A stretch of DNA of 30,779 nt, from positions 1 through 30,779 of the forward strand of contig DBRU01000117.1 in assembly GCA_002306375.1 (NCBI GenBank), given 5' to 3'. Origin of the DNA: Faecalibacterium sp. UBA1360. Lineage in GTDB: Bacteria; Bacillota; Clostridia; Oscillospirales; Ruminococcaceae. Positions 1 through 8,841 of the stretch are shown in pieces; positions within the stretch are counted from its first letter, which is position 1; each line of letters starts with the position of its first letter. Made by a program: the position numbers and the translations under genes. The notes beneath the pieces are model-generated. The model had not been told where the DNA came from. It was given only the letters and a program-made list of their open reading frames with translations, and did not search any database.

Positions 1-91
1 GCTGTTTTGATACTTTTTCCGTCTCCGCTTTCGTTTCCAAACAAAAAAACCGCTATGGCTTGATGGGAACAGCAGGTTTTTCTACAAGCTG

Positions 92-119
92 CGGCGGCCC
101 CGCTTTGGCGGGGCCGCCG
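92..119. terminator. Strong hairpin downstream of the polymerase-like gene
   Basis: A perfect 12-bp GC stem (92-103 with 108-119, loop TTTG) stands just beyond the stop codon of the leftward gene. A T-run follows on the plus strand (124-128) but there is none on the minus strand, so it is best placed to end a rightward transcript entering from outside and may also stall the leftward one. Bases 1-91 hold no gene that I can support. Confidence 0.6.
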
Positions 120-142
120 GTCATTTTTGCGTCAATTTTGCG

Positions 143-1462
143 TCATTGGGGGTCCGCCCGTCCCCACCTCTCTGCGGGCAGGGCGAACAGGGCCCCGGCC
201 AGCAGCAGCGCCGCCGGGTTGGTGGTCAGATGGAAGCTCTGGCACTCCATATAGGCGTAGAGCAGCATGACCAGCAGGCAGCACACGGTCACCCGCGCGC
301 CCCGCCCGGCCCAGCCCCACAGCGCCGCCGCGCACAGCACGGCCAGCGCCACGGCCACCACGGGGCCGAACTGGTACAGGCTGAACACAAAGCTGTTGTC
401 CAGGGCGGGCCAGTCGGGCAGCACCTGCCCGGCGATCTTCACGTCCAGCACGCGGTAGGCGATCCACACCAAAGACAGCCGCCCCGTGAGCACATCGTCC
501 AGGCGCGCCATCCATTCGGGGCCGAAATCCGACCACCAGGGCCCGTTTTTGACCAGCGGCAAGGGCAAAAGGAAGCTCACGGCCGCCAGCGCCGGCACCG
601 CCGCCGCGCACAAAGGCGCGGCCAGGGCCGGCAGGGTCTTGCCCCGCCGCACCCGGCACCAGGCCAGCAGCACGGCCAGCGCCAGACAGCACAGCGCCGC
701 CGTGCGGGACGCCGGCCCCACGTACAAAAGCACCCCCGCGGCGGCCACGACGCCCGCGTCGATCCAGCGCGGCTTTTTGGCCCGCAGCATGGCGTATGCC
801 AGCGCCAGGCCGAACACCAGCCCGCCGAAGGTGTTGGGGTGTCCGTAGCCGTAGGTGCCCCGGATCTCATCCACGTTACGCTCGGCGGCCAGCCCCGGCG
901 CGGGGGGCAGCAGGCCGAACCAGTTCAGGGCGACCACCGCCGCCACCGCCGCCAGTCCGGCGATCAGGTAGGCGTACAACCCCCGGGTCAGGTCCAGGTC
1001 CTTGGCGGCCATCACGGCCACCACCAGGCCGATCCACCAGATGTTGTGGCAGTTGAAGTAGACCCACCGGGCAATGAAATACAGCGCCCCGGCCAGGCCC
1101 AGGCTGCGCCAGTTGTAGCGCGTGCCCAGCAGGATCTTGAAGCCGAAACACGCAAAGGCCGCCCAGTCCAGCGCCGGCGAAAGAACCCCCTGCACCCAGG
1201 GCCAGGCGTCCCGGGCCATGCTGTTGCAGAAGGCCACGCTGACCTCGTAGCAGGCAAGGCCGGCGGCAAAGCACACAGCCCCGGCCTTTTGCCGCCAACC
1301 TGCGCCCCAGGCCCCGAACAGCCAGTGCTCCTGCCGCCACAGGGCCATAAAGGCCCGCGCCGCGCGGCCCCGCCCCGGCGCGGCGGACCCGAAGGCAGCC
1401 GCTGCGTCCCATACGGCCGCCGCGAACAGCGCCAGCAGCAATGCGTTGGCAAATGCGAACAT
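143..1462 (-). CDS. Polytopic O-antigen ligase/polymerase-like membrane protein
   Basis: A 439-residue, very hydrophobic protein with about ten or more membrane segments. Residues 205-214 read GYGHPNTFGG, a short loop of the kind found in Wzy/O-antigen-ligase-like proteins. A longer polar loop near residues 306-345 (rich in Trp, Asp, Arg) sits where the large extracytoplasmic loop lies in that superfamily. Such proteins join or polymerise lipid-linked glycans at the outer face of the membrane; in a Gram-positive host the product would be a capsule or wall polysaccharide. Start: ATG at 1462 with AGGGGG upstream and a good minus-strand promoter at 1498-1526. No sugar-nucleotide or glycosyltransferase genes flank it, so the substrate cannot be told. 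The superfamily call rests on topology and one motif; the precise role is inferred. Confidence 0.7.
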   Translation of the reverse strand: MFAFANALLLALFAAAVWDAAAAFGSAAPGRGRAARAFMALWRQEHWLFGAWGAGWRQKAGAVCFAAGLACYEVSVAFCNSMARDAWPWVQGVLSPALDWAAFACFGFKILLGTRYNWRSLGLAGALYFIARWVYFNCHNIWWIGLVVAVMAAKDLDLTRGLYAYLIAGLAAVAAVVALNWFGLLPPAPGLAAERNVDEIRGTYGYGHPNTFGGLVFGLALAYAMLRAKKPRWIDAGVVAAAGVLLYVGPASRTAALCCLALAVLLAWCRVRRGKTLPALAAPLCAAAVPALAAVSFLLPLPLVKNGPWWSDFGPEWMARLDDVLTGRLSLVWIAYRVLDVKIAGQVLPDWPALDNSFVFSLYQFGPVVAVALAVLCAAALWGWAGRGARVTVCCLLVMLLYAYMECQSFHLTTNPAALLLAGALFALPAERWGRADPQ

Positions 1463-1497
1463 CGCCCCGCCCCCTTTTCTTTCAGATATACCGTTTT

Positions 1498-1526
1498 ATT
1501 ATACCCGCCCGCCCCGCGTTTGACAA
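1498..1526 (-). promoter_or_regulatory. Promoter of the polymerase-like gene
   Basis: On the minus strand TTGTCA (1526-1521), a 17-bp spacer and TATAAT (1503-1498) form a near-consensus sigma-70/SigA promoter. Its -35 hexamer overlaps the -35 of the divergent PAP2 promoter by five bases. Confidence 0.75.
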
Positions 1527-1548
1527 GCCGGGCGCGGGATGGTATCCT
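1520..1548 (+). promoter_or_regulatory. Promoter of the PAP2-lipoprotein pair
   Basis: TTGACA (1520-1525), a 17-bp spacer and TATCCT (1543-1548). Its -35 sits on the same bases as the -35 of the leftward promoter. A hairpin GCGCCCC-GCC-GGGGCGC (1560-1576) lies at the very start of the predicted transcript. Confidence 0.7.
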
Positions 1549-1599
1549 GTTGGGTAACAGCGCCCCGCCGGGGCGCAGCCCGCCAAAGGAGGTCCCGCC

Positions 1600-2115
1600 A
1601 TGAACGCCCGCCGCTACCGCGCCCTGCTCGCCTGGTTCGGCGCCCGCCCCGCCGCCAAAGCCGCCCTGCGCGCCTTGTCGGTGGGGGCCGTGGCGGCCGT
1701 CTACCTGCTGTACGCCGGCTTGCTGGGGTACACGGCGCTCACGCGGCCGGCCCTGCTGCCCGCCGCGGCCGGGGTGCCCGCCGGGGTGTTCGTGCTGGGC
1801 ACGGCCCTGCGCCGGCTCATCGACCGTCCCCGCCCCTACGAGGCGTTGGATTTTGCCCCCCTGTTCCCCAAGGACACCCAGGGGCAGAGCTTCCCCAGCC
1901 GGCACTGCTTTTCGGCGGCGGGCATCGCGGTGGCCGCCTGGTACGTCAGCCCCCCGCTGGCGGGGGTGCTGGCCCTGTTGGCCCTGCTCATCGCCCTGAC
2001 CCGGGTGCTGTGCTGCGTGCACTACATCAGCGACGTGGCCGCCGGGCTGGCCTTCGGCGCGGCGGCGGCCCAGGTCGGTTTCCTGCTGGCCTCGGCCCTG
2101 GGCCTGCCGCTGTGA
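1600..2115 (+). CDS. PAP2-family phosphatase, membrane-bound
   Basis: A 171-residue integral membrane acid phosphatase of the PAP2 superfamily. All three signature blocks are visible: R71-x6-R78-P79 (block 1, with Arg in place of the usual Lys), P99-S-R-H102 (block 2) and T134-R-x5-H141-x3-D145 (block 3, Thr for the usual Ser). H102 and H141 are the expected acid/base and nucleophile. Family members of this size in Gram-positives recycle undecaprenyl pyrophosphate (BcrC-like) or dephosphorylate phosphatidyl lipids at the outer face of the membrane; the sequence does not decide between these. Start ATG follows AAAGGAGG by seven bases. The next gene begins 29 bases on, so the two are probably co-transcribed. 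Confidence 0.88.
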   Translation: MNARRYRALLAWFGARPAAKAALRALSVGAVAAVYLLYAGLLGYTALTRPALLPAAAGVPAGVFVLGTALRRLIDRPRPYEALDFAPLFPKDTQGQSFPSRHCFSAAGIAVAAWYVSPPLAGVLALLALLIALTRVLCCVHYISDVAAGLAFGAAAAQVGFLLASALGLPL

Positions 2116-2144
2116 CCCGCTTTTTTTGAAAGGAGTTTTCCACC

Positions 2145-2717
2145 ATGAAACACCGTCTGACGGCCCTGGCCCTGGCCGCCCTGCTGGCTTTGTGCCTGGG
2201 CGGGTGCGGCGCGGACGATCTTTTGTATTACCTGTACGGCGGCGACGCAGCCCGCCGCCAGCAGGCCAGCTATACGCAGTACGACGGGTCCAACGGCGTG
2301 TCGGTGGTCTATGACGCCAGCGTGTGGGAGACCCCCACCGAGCCCCAGGCCGACACCGTCAGCCTGATGACGGGCACGAGCTTCAACTATACGGTGGTGC
2401 TGCTGCAAGTCACCGACAGCTACACCGATTTCCTGGCCCAGAGCGGCGAGGAGCTGAAGGCCGAGACCGCCACCGTGGAATATGAGCTGACCGTGGACGT
2501 GCCCGACGCCGCCACCCGGGCCGTGCGGTATGACTGCGGCAGCTACCAGGCCGTGTTTGCCCAGATCGACTATGACGCGGGCCTGACCGTGTATGTGTCG
2601 GCCATGACCCATTCCGGGGACGAAACGCCCATTCTGGAACTGCTGGGCCGGGTGTTCCCCACGGGGCAGACGCCCGAGAGCGCCGCCGCCCTGCTGGCGC
2701 AGGACGACGATTCCTGA
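2145..2717 (+). CDS. Putative lipoprotein of unknown function
   Basis: A 190-residue protein with a classical lipoprotein signal: basic n-region (KHR), hydrophobic stretch, and lipobox L18-G-G-C21, so the mature protein should be lipid-anchored at Cys21 on the outer face of the membrane. The mature part is soluble, acidic and rich in Thr, Tyr and Val, with alternating hydrophobic stretches that suggest beta structure; I recognise no catalytic motif. AAAGGAG precedes the ATG. It follows the PAP2 gene closely and ends at a strong hairpin, so the pair is a two-gene unit. Function unknown. Confidence 0.75.
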   Translation: MKHRLTALALAALLALCLGGCGADDLLYYLYGGDAARRQQASYTQYDGSNGVSVVYDASVWETPTEPQADTVSLMTGTSFNYTVVLLQVTDSYTDFLAQSGEELKAETATVEYELTVDVPDAATRAVRYDCGSYQAVFAQIDYDAGLTVYVSAMTHSGDETPILELLGRVFPTGQTPESAAALLAQDDDS

Positions 2718-2726
2718 CAAAAGCAG

Positions 2727-2757
2727 CGCAAGGCCGGGGAGTTTCCCCGGCCTTGCG
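2727..2757. terminator. Bidirectional terminator hairpin
   Basis: A 14-bp perfect stem (2727-2740 with 2744-2757, loop GTT) between two convergent genes. On the minus strand CTGCTTTTG follows; on the plus strand there is no T-run. Confidence 0.7.
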
Positions 2758-2765
2758 TGCAGCAT

Positions 2766-3386
2766 TCAGCGGATGAAGTTGGTGCGCAGGGCGTTTTCGG
2801 CCGTGGGGGCCTCGAGGCCCGCCGCGCGCCCGGCCTCGATGCACTTGAGCATCCAGGCCATGTTGTGGCCCAGGTTGCGCATGATCTGCATGCCCTCGGC
2901 GTCCAGGGCGGCCTGGTCGGCGTTGCTGCCGTGGACCATGGGCCAGTAGGTGGAGCTGATGAGGGGCATCTCGTAAAACTGGGGCACCTTTTCCAGCGCT
3001 TCCAGGGCGGTGGTGGTGCCGGCCCGGCGGGCGCTGGTCACCACGGCCGCGGGCTTGTGGCGCAGCGTGCGCCCGGCGCTGTACGCCAGCCGGTGCAAAA
3101 AGCCCAGCATGCCCGCCGCCGCGGTGGCGTAATGCACCGGCGCGCCGAACACAAAGCCGTCGGCCTTTTCGGCCAGGGGCACCACGTCGGCCACCGGGCC
3201 GCCGAACACGCAGTGCCCGGCCTGGGCGCAGCCGCCGCAGCCCACGCAGCCTCCCACCGGGGCGGCCCCGATGTGGAAGATCGTGGTCCCGATGCCGTCC
3301 TCGTTCAGCGCCTTCGCCACCTGGCGCAGCGCCGCGTCGGTGCAGCCGTGGGCGTGCGGGCTGCCGTTGATGAGCAATACCTCCAT
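2766..3386 (-). CDS. Flavodoxin-fold iron-sulfur flavoprotein / NADPH-dependent FMN reductase
   Basis: A 206-residue protein of the multimeric flavodoxin/FMN-reductase superfamily. It starts with the phosphate-binding strand-loop VLLINGSPHAHGCTD and carries C47-x2-C50-x2-C53-x5-C59, the compact cysteine cluster of iron-sulfur flavoproteins that can hold a 4Fe-4S centre beside FMN. The GAPVHYAT segment is the second flavin contact. Expected role: cytosolic electron transfer or reduction of quinones/disulfides under anaerobic conditions; the physiological substrate is unknown. The ATG at 3386 is chosen because ACGGAGGG lies ideally upstream and the flavodoxin strand starts right there; a longer in-frame start at 3455 would add 23 polar residues without a ribosome site. 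It diverges from the rRNA methyltransferase gene. Confidence 0.85.
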   Translation of the reverse strand: MEVLLINGSPHAHGCTDAALRQVAKALNEDGIGTTIFHIGAAPVGGCVGCGGCAQAGHCVFGGPVADVVPLAEKADGFVFGAPVHYATAAAGMLGFLHRLAYSAGRTLRHKPAAVVTSARRAGTTTALEALEKVPQFYEMPLISSTYWPMVHGSNADQAALDAEGMQIMRNLGHNMAWMLKCIEAGRAAGLEAPTAENALRTNFIR

Positions 3387-3478
3387 AAACAATTCCCTCC
3401 GTTTCGCTTGGGCAGGGTCTTGCCTGTCCTGTTTCCAGTATATCATACGCGGCAAGTATCCGCAAAAGGAGCATCGCC

Positions 3479-4654
3479 ATGACCCGGTCCGCCCTTTCCT
3501 GCCCCCTGCAAGCCCGCCGGTGCGGCGGCTGCCCGCTGCTGGGCACCCCCTACCCCGACCAGCTGGCCCAAAAACAGCGCCGGGCCGAAGAACTGTTTGC
3601 CGCCTTCGGCCCCGTGGAGCCCATCCTGGGCCAGGCGGAGCCCCTGTATTACCGCAACAAGGCCATCGCCACCTTTGCGCCGGGGCCGGGGGGTCTTGTG
3701 TGCGGCACCTACGCGGCGGGCACCCACCGGGTGCTGCCCCTGCCCGAGGCCGGCTGCCTGTTGCAGGACCAGGTGCTCAACCGCACGCTAACCGCCGTGC
3801 TGGAGGCCGCCCGCGCCTGCCGCTGGCCCGCTTTTGACGAGGACCGGGGCGCCGGTCTTTTGCGCCATGTGCTGGTGCGCCGGGCCGTGCACACCGGCCA
3901 GGTGATGGCGGTGCTCGTCACCGCCGCCGACCGCCTGCCCGGCAGCCGCAACTTTGTAACGGCCCTGCGCAAGGCCGCCCCCTGGGTGACCACGGTGGTG
4001 CACAACTGCAACCCCCGCCGCACCAGCGCCGTGCTGGGCCGGGACGTGCGGGTACTGTACGGCCCCGGGCACATCACCGACACACTGTGCGGGCTGCGGT
4101 TCTCCCTTTCCTCCACGAGCTTTTACCAGGTCAACCCCGCCCAGACGGAGGCGCTCTACCGCACGGCGCTGGACTTTGCGGGCCTGACCGGGCGCGAGAC
4201 CGTTCTGGACGCCTACTGCGGCACCGGCACCATCGGGCTGTGCGCGGCGGCGGCCGGGGCGCGCCAGGTCATCGGGGTGGAATTGACCCCCTCGGCCGTG
4301 CGGGACGCCGCCGCCAACGCCGCCCGCAACGGCATCAAGAACGCCCGCTTCTTCTGCGCCGACGCCACCGAATGGATCGTGCAGGCCGCCAAAGAGGGTT
4401 TTCGCCCCGACGTGGTCTTTCTGGACCCGCCCCGGGCGGGCACCACGCCGGAGTTTATCGACGCGGTCACGGCCATGGGCCCCCGCCGCCTGGTGTATGT
4501 GAGCTGCGGCCCCGACACCCTGGCCCGGGACCTGGGCCTTTTGCGCCGCCGGGGCTGGCAGGCCCGGCGCCTGCGCCCCGTGGACCTGTTCCCCCACACC
4601 GAGCATTTGGAAATGGCCGTCCTTCTGACCCGCGGCGACGCCGCATCACGATAA
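3479..4654 (+). CDS. 23S rRNA (uracil-C5)-methyltransferase, RlmD/RlmCD/RumA family
   Basis: A 391-residue SAM-dependent RNA m5U methyltransferase. The N-terminus has C8-x6-C15-x2-C18, and a fourth cysteine in the LPEAGC segment would complete the 4Fe-4S site of RumA-type enzymes. The Rossmann methyltransferase part shows FYQVNPAQTE, the SAM loop DAYCGTGTIGL (from residue 244), FLDPPRAG, and the catalytic-cysteine motif SCGPDTLARD (Cys343). It is shorter than E. coli RumA because the N-terminal TRAM RNA-binding domain is absent; the cysteine cluster begins almost at once. Family members make m5U1939 and/or m5U747 in 23S rRNA; the sequence alone does not tell which, and the tRNA enzyme TrmFO is unrelated. 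Start ATG has AAAGGAG nine bases upstream. Confidence 0.9.
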   Translation: MTRSALSCPLQARRCGGCPLLGTPYPDQLAQKQRRAEELFAAFGPVEPILGQAEPLYYRNKAIATFAPGPGGLVCGTYAAGTHRVLPLPEAGCLLQDQVLNRTLTAVLEAARACRWPAFDEDRGAGLLRHVLVRRAVHTGQVMAVLVTAADRLPGSRNFVTALRKAAPWVTTVVHNCNPRRTSAVLGRDVRVLYGPGHITDTLCGLRFSLSSTSFYQVNPAQTEALYRTALDFAGLTGRETVLDAYCGTGTIGLCAAAAGARQVIGVELTPSAVRDAAANAARNGIKNARFFCADATEWIVQAAKEGFRPDVVFLDPPRAGTTPEFIDAVTAMGPRRLVYVSCGPDTLARDLGLLRRRGWQARRLRPVDLFPHTEHLEMAVLLTRGDAASR

Positions 4655-4660
4655 AGACAG

Positions 4661-4696
4661 ACCGGGAGGCCGGGCGCACGCGCCCGGCCTCCCGGT
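4661..4696. terminator. Bidirectional intrinsic terminator
   Basis: A perfect 16-bp stem (4661-4676 with 4681-4696, loop CACG) followed by GTTTTTGT on the plus strand, shared by the convergent rRNA methyltransferase and ABC genes. Confidence 0.88.
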
Positions 4697-4707
4697 GTTT
4701 TTGTCCC

Positions 4708-6600
4708 TTACGCCCCGATGGCGTTGCCCGTATACAGCTGGTAGTACCGCCCCTTCTGGGCGATGAGCTGGTCGTGGGTGCCCCGCTCGATGATGCGGCC
4801 CTGTTCCAGCACCATGATGCAGTCGGAGTTTTTGACCGTGGACAGCCGGTGGGCAATGACAAAGGTGGTGCGCCCGTACATCAGCCCGTCCATGCCCTGC
4901 TGCACCAGCGTCTCGGTGCGGGTGTCGATGGAGGAGGTGGCCTCGTCCAAGATCAGCACGGGCGGGTCGGCCACGGCGGCCCGGGCGATGGCCAGCAGCT
5001 GCCGCTGCCCCTGGGACAGGTTCGCCCCGTCCCCTGTCAGCACGGTCTGGTAGCCGTCCGGCAGGCGGCGGATGAAGCCGTCGGCGTTGGCCAGCCTGGC
5101 CGCGGCGATGCACTCCTCGTCGGTGGCGTCCAGGCGTCCGTAGCGGATGTTGTCCATGACCGTGCCGGTGAACAGGTGGGTGTCCTGCAACACCATGCCC
5201 AGGCTGCGCCGCAGATCCCCCTTTTTGATCTTGTTGATGTTGATGCCGTCATAGCGGATCTTGCCGTCGGCGATGTCGTAAAACCGATTGATCAGGTTGG
5301 TGATCGTGGTCTTGCCCGCGCCCGTGGAGCCCACAAAGGCGATCTTCTGCCCGGGGGTGGCGTACATCTTGATGTTGTGCAAAACGATCTTGCCTTCCTC
5401 GTAGCCGAAGTCCACATCGTCGAAGGTGATGTCCCCTTGCAGCCTGGTGTAGGTCACGGTGCCGTCGGCCTTGTGGGGGTGCTTCCAGGCCCAGACGTTG
5501 GTGCGCTCGGCGGTCTCGGTCAGGGTACCGTCGGCGTTTTCCTTCACGTTGACCAGCGTCACGTAGCCCTCGTCGGTCTCGGGGGTCTCGTCCATCAGGT
5601 CAAAGATCCGCTGGGCGCCGGCCATGACCATGACGATGCTGTTGAGCTGCTGGCTGATCTGACTGACCGGCTGGGTGGAGTTCTTGTTCAGCGTCAGGAA
5701 GGAGACCAGCGTGCCCAGCGTCAGGCCCCAGTATCCGTTGAGGGCAAAGACGGCCCCCACCATGGCGCACAGCACGTAGCTGATGTTGCCCAGGTTCACG
5801 TTGACGGGCATGCTGATGTTGGAGAAGGTGTTGGCCTTGTCGGCGCTTTGCCGCAGCTGCTCGTTGAGCTCGCGGAAGCGTTCCAGGCTTTTCGCTTCGT
5901 GGCAGAACACCTTGACCACCTTCTGGCCGTCCATCATCTCCTCAATGTAGCCGTTGACGACGCCCAGGTCCTTTTGCTGGCGGGCAAAATAGTACGAGGA
6001 TCTGGCCGCGATCCTGGAGGTAGCAAAGACCATGACGCCGATGACGGCCAGGGTGATCAGGGTCAGCGGCACGTCCAGGATCAGCATGCTGACAAAGGAG
6101 GTGACGATGGTCACGCCGGAGTTGATGAGCTGGGGGATGCTCTGGCTCATGAGCTGGCGCAGGGTGTCCACGTCGTTGGTGTATACAGACATGATGTCGC
6201 CGTGGGCGTGGGTGTCAAAATAGCGGATGGGCAGCGACTCCATGCGGTGGAACAGCTCGGTGCGCAGGTTGCGCATGGTCCCCTGGCTGACGTTGACCAT
6301 GATGCGGTTGTAGGCATAAGCGCACAAAATGCCGATGACATAGGTGATCGCCACCGAGAACAGGGCCGCCGCCAGGGCAGCGTAGTCGGGGGTCTGCGCC
6401 TTCGTCAGGGGAACGATGTAATCGTCGATCAGGCTCTGCATGAACAGGGTCCCGCGAAGGGTAGCCAGCGCCGAGCCAAGAATGCACGCCACCACGATGA
6501 AGAAAGGGAGCTTGTATTCCCTGAGCATATACCCCAGCACCCGCCTCATGGCGTGAAGCTGCTGGCGCGCGCTCATTTTTCCGTTGTTGTTTTGTGTCAC
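4708..6600 (-). CDS. ABC exporter half-transporter, permease-ATPase fusion (second of pair)
   Basis: A 630-residue type IV ABC exporter subunit. Residues about 25-340 form the six-helix membrane domain; the C-terminal ATPase has Walker A GSTGAGKTT (from about residue 424), the Q-loop in VLQDTHLF, a signature LSQGQRQ, Walker B VLILDEATSS and the switch histidine in VIAHRLS. A polar insert (about 345-385) joins the two domains. Such subunits pair with a partner to export lipids, peptides or drugs; the substrate is unknown. It starts with GTG at 6600, overlapping the partner's stop codon as GTGA, so translation is coupled. The pair is headed by a MarR regulator, the usual arrangement for inducible multidrug exporters. 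Confidence 0.9.
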   Translation of the reverse strand: MTQNNNGKMSARQQLHAMRRVLGYMLREYKLPFFIVVACILGSALATLRGTLFMQSLIDDYIVPLTKAQTPDYAALAAALFSVAITYVIGILCAYAYNRIMVNVSQGTMRNLRTELFHRMESLPIRYFDTHAHGDIMSVYTNDVDTLRQLMSQSIPQLINSGVTIVTSFVSMLILDVPLTLITLAVIGVMVFATSRIAARSSYYFARQQKDLGVVNGYIEEMMDGQKVVKVFCHEAKSLERFRELNEQLRQSADKANTFSNISMPVNVNLGNISYVLCAMVGAVFALNGYWGLTLGTLVSFLTLNKNSTQPVSQISQQLNSIVMVMAGAQRIFDLMDETPETDEGYVTLVNVKENADGTLTETAERTNVWAWKHPHKADGTVTYTRLQGDITFDDVDFGYEEGKIVLHNIKMYATPGQKIAFVGSTGAGKTTITNLINRFYDIADGKIRYDGININKIKKGDLRRSLGMVLQDTHLFTGTVMDNIRYGRLDATDEECIAAARLANADGFIRRLPDGYQTVLTGDGANLSQGQRQLLAIARAAVADPPVLILDEATSSIDTRTETLVQQGMDGLMYGRTTFVIAHRLSTVKNSDCIMVLEQGRIIERGTHDQLIAQKGRYYQLYTGNAIGA

Positions 6601-8368
6601 GCCTGAACACCGTCCTTTCCTTGCGGGGCGGGCTGATCAAAGTCGCCGCCGCCCCGGGTCTGCGCTTCGTACATTTCGCGGTAGATGCGGTTGGTTTTCA
6701 GCAGATTGTCGTGGGTGTCAAACCCGCTGACCCGTCCGCCGTCCAAAACCAGGATGCGGTCGGCGTCCTGCACGCTGGAGATGCGCTGCGCCACGATCAG
6801 CTTGGTGGTGCCGGGGATCTTCTGGGCAAAGGCCTGGCGGATCCTGGCGTCGGTGGCTGTGTCCACGGCGCTGGTGGAATCGTCCAAAATCAGCACCTTG
6901 GGGCGCTTCAGCAGCGCCCTGGCGATGCACAGGCGCTGCTTCTGCCCGCCCGAAACATTGCTGCCCCCCCCTGCTCGATCCAGGTGTCGTACCCGTCGGG
7001 GAAGCGGGCGATGAACTCGTCGGCGCAGGCCTGGCGGCAGGCCTCGGCACACTCGGCCTCGGTGGCGTCCTGCTTGCCCCAGCGCAGGTTGTCCAGGATC
7101 GTGCCCGAGAACAGTACGTTCTTTTGCAGCACCACGGCCACCTGGTCCCGCAGCGCCTGGATGTCGTAGGCGCGCACATCCTTGCCGCCCACGCGCACGC
7201 TGCCCTCGTCCACGTCGTACAGACGGCTGATAAGGCTGACCAGGCTGGACTTGCCGCAGCCCGTGCCGCCCACGATGCCGATGGTCTCGCCCGAGCGGAT
7301 GTGCAGGTCGATGTCCCGCAGCGTCTTTTCGCCGCTGCCGTGCTTGTAGGAAAAGTCCACGTGGTCAAAGTCGATGCTGCCGTCGGCCACGGTGGTCTCG
7401 GGCCGGTCGGGGTCGAACATGTCGGGCACTTCGTTGAGCACTTCGGCGATGCGGCGGCCGCTGGCGGCGCTCATGGTGATCATCACAAAGATCATGGACA
7501 GCATCATCAGCGACATGAGCACGCTCATCACATAGCTGAACAGACTGGTCAGGTTGCCGGTGGAAAGGTCGCCTGCCACGATGAAGTGGGCGCCGAACCA
7601 GGAAATGGCCAGAATGCACCCGTAGACCACCGTCATCATCACGGGGTTGTTCAGCGCCAGAACGCTTTCGGCCTTGACGAACAGGCGGTACAGGTTCTGG
7701 GCCGCCGTGCGGAACTTCTCGTCTTCGTGGTCCTCCCGCACAAAGGCCTTCACCACCCGGATGGCGGACACGTTTTCCTGCACGCTGGCGTTCAGGTCGT
7801 CGTATTTGCGGAATACTTGGTTGAATACGGGGATCGTGCGCACCATGATCAGGATCAGCGCGCAGGCCAGCACCACGATGGCCACAAGGAAGATCGTGCT
7901 CAGCTTCACGCTGATAAAAAAGCACATGAACATGCTGCAAACCAGCATCAACGGCGCCCGCGCCGCAATGCGCAGGATCATCTGGTAGGCGTTCTGGATG
8001 TTGGTCACGTCGGTGGTCATGCGGGTCACCAGGCCGGCGGTGCTGTACTTGTCGATGTTGGAAAAGGCGAAGGACCGCACCTTTTCATAGATGCCGTCCC
8101 GCAGATTGCAGGCAAAGCCCGACGACGCCTTGGCCGCGTACCGCCCCGCCAGCACGCCGAAGGCCAGGCTCAGAAAAGCCATGGCCAGCATGATGCCGCC
8201 GTACCGATACACCTGGCCGATGTCGCCCGCCTCGATGCCCTTGTCGATGATCGAGGCGGTGACAAAGGGGATCAGCACCTCCATGAGCACCTCGCCCGCC
8301 GTAAACACCGGCGCCAGGATCGAAGCAGCCCGGTACTGCCTGACCTGCGCCAACAGGGTCTTGATCAT
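6597..8368 (-). pseudogene. ABC exporter half-transporter (first of pair), frameshifted at a G8 run
   Basis: The reading frame opens with ATG at 8368 (GGGAGG upstream; ATGA overlap with marR) and encodes a normal six-helix membrane domain plus the first half of the ATPase: Walker A GGTGCGKSS and the Q-loop VVLQKNVLF. Directly after DTWIEQ the coding strand runs into eight G (plus-strand C 6964-6971) and this frame reaches a stop at 6908. The remaining ATPase, signature NVSGGQKQR, Walker B VLILDDSTSAVD and VAQRISS, continues in another frame to 6597. Six G would restore the usual EQGGSNVSGGQ; nine would add one Gly. As read, the 486-residue product lacks the signature and Walker B and could not hydrolyse ATP. 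Sequencing error, a real mutation, slippage at the tract, or -1 ribosomal frameshifting on G-GGG-GGG are all possible. Confidence 0.85.
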
Positions 8369-8811
8369 AGTTTTGCCTCCCGTTCCATTTCGGTTTGTAA
8401 GTTGCGCAGCATCTGCTGCAGGTCCCGCGCCAGGCTCTCCTGCCGCTGCCGGGGGATGTGGCGACACATCAAAGCCTGCTGCGCCGCCATCCCGGCGCGA
8501 AGCTCCTGTTCGGCGTCGTAGGCCTTCGGGGTCAGGATGATGCGCTTTTTTCTGTCATCCGTCGGGTTCTCTTTCAGGCACAGGTAGCCTTTTTGTTTGA
8601 GCGCCTTGAGCGCGCAGGACACGCAGGATTTGGAGATACCCAGCCTGGTGTGGAGATCGACGCCGTAATTTTCCCGCTCCCGGTAGGCAAGCAGGTCATG
8701 CAGCACCGCCGCCTGGGTGGTCGTCAGGTCCGCCCGGCGCATATGGATCTTGCCGTATTGTTCCATGGCAAGGTGAAGCTGTTTGAGCGTCCACAACATA
8801 TTTTGGGACAA
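8365..8811 (-). CDS. MarR-family transcriptional regulator of the ABC exporter operon
   Basis: A 148-residue winged-helix repressor. The DNA-binding core is visible as YGVDLHTRLGISKSCVSCAL (helix-turn-helix, about residues 49-68) followed by LKQKGYLCLKENPTDDRKKRI, the MarR wing with its D-x-R-K-K turn; flanking helices would form the dimer interface. Start choice: TTG at 8811 lies five bases after GGAGGGG, while the first ATG (8799) is too far from any ribosome site. The stop codon overlaps the exporter start as ATGA. MarR proteins commonly repress their own operon until a small toxic ligand binds; an 8-10-8 inverted repeat in the leader (8842-8867) is a candidate site. Confidence 0.88.
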   Translation of the reverse strand: MSQNMLWTLKQLHLAMEQYGKIHMRRADLTTTQAAVLHDLLAYRERENYGVDLHTRLGISKSCVSCALKALKQKGYLCLKENPTDDRKKRIILTPKAYDAEQELRAGMAAQQALMCRHIPRQRQESLARDLQQMLRNLQTEMEREAKL

Positions 8812-8841
8812 CGCTGCCCCTCCCTTCTGCTTTTTCCGCGG

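Noticed and set aside
123..145. Short tandem repeat of TTTTGCGTCA near the left edge
   Set aside because: Only two short copies, one overlapping a stop codon; compatible with chance.
4087..6606. Very long open frame on the plus strand opposite the ABC exporter gene
   Set aside because: It is the antisense of a well-conserved ABC transporter; the His/Gln/Val-rich translation has no domain and arises from high GC content.
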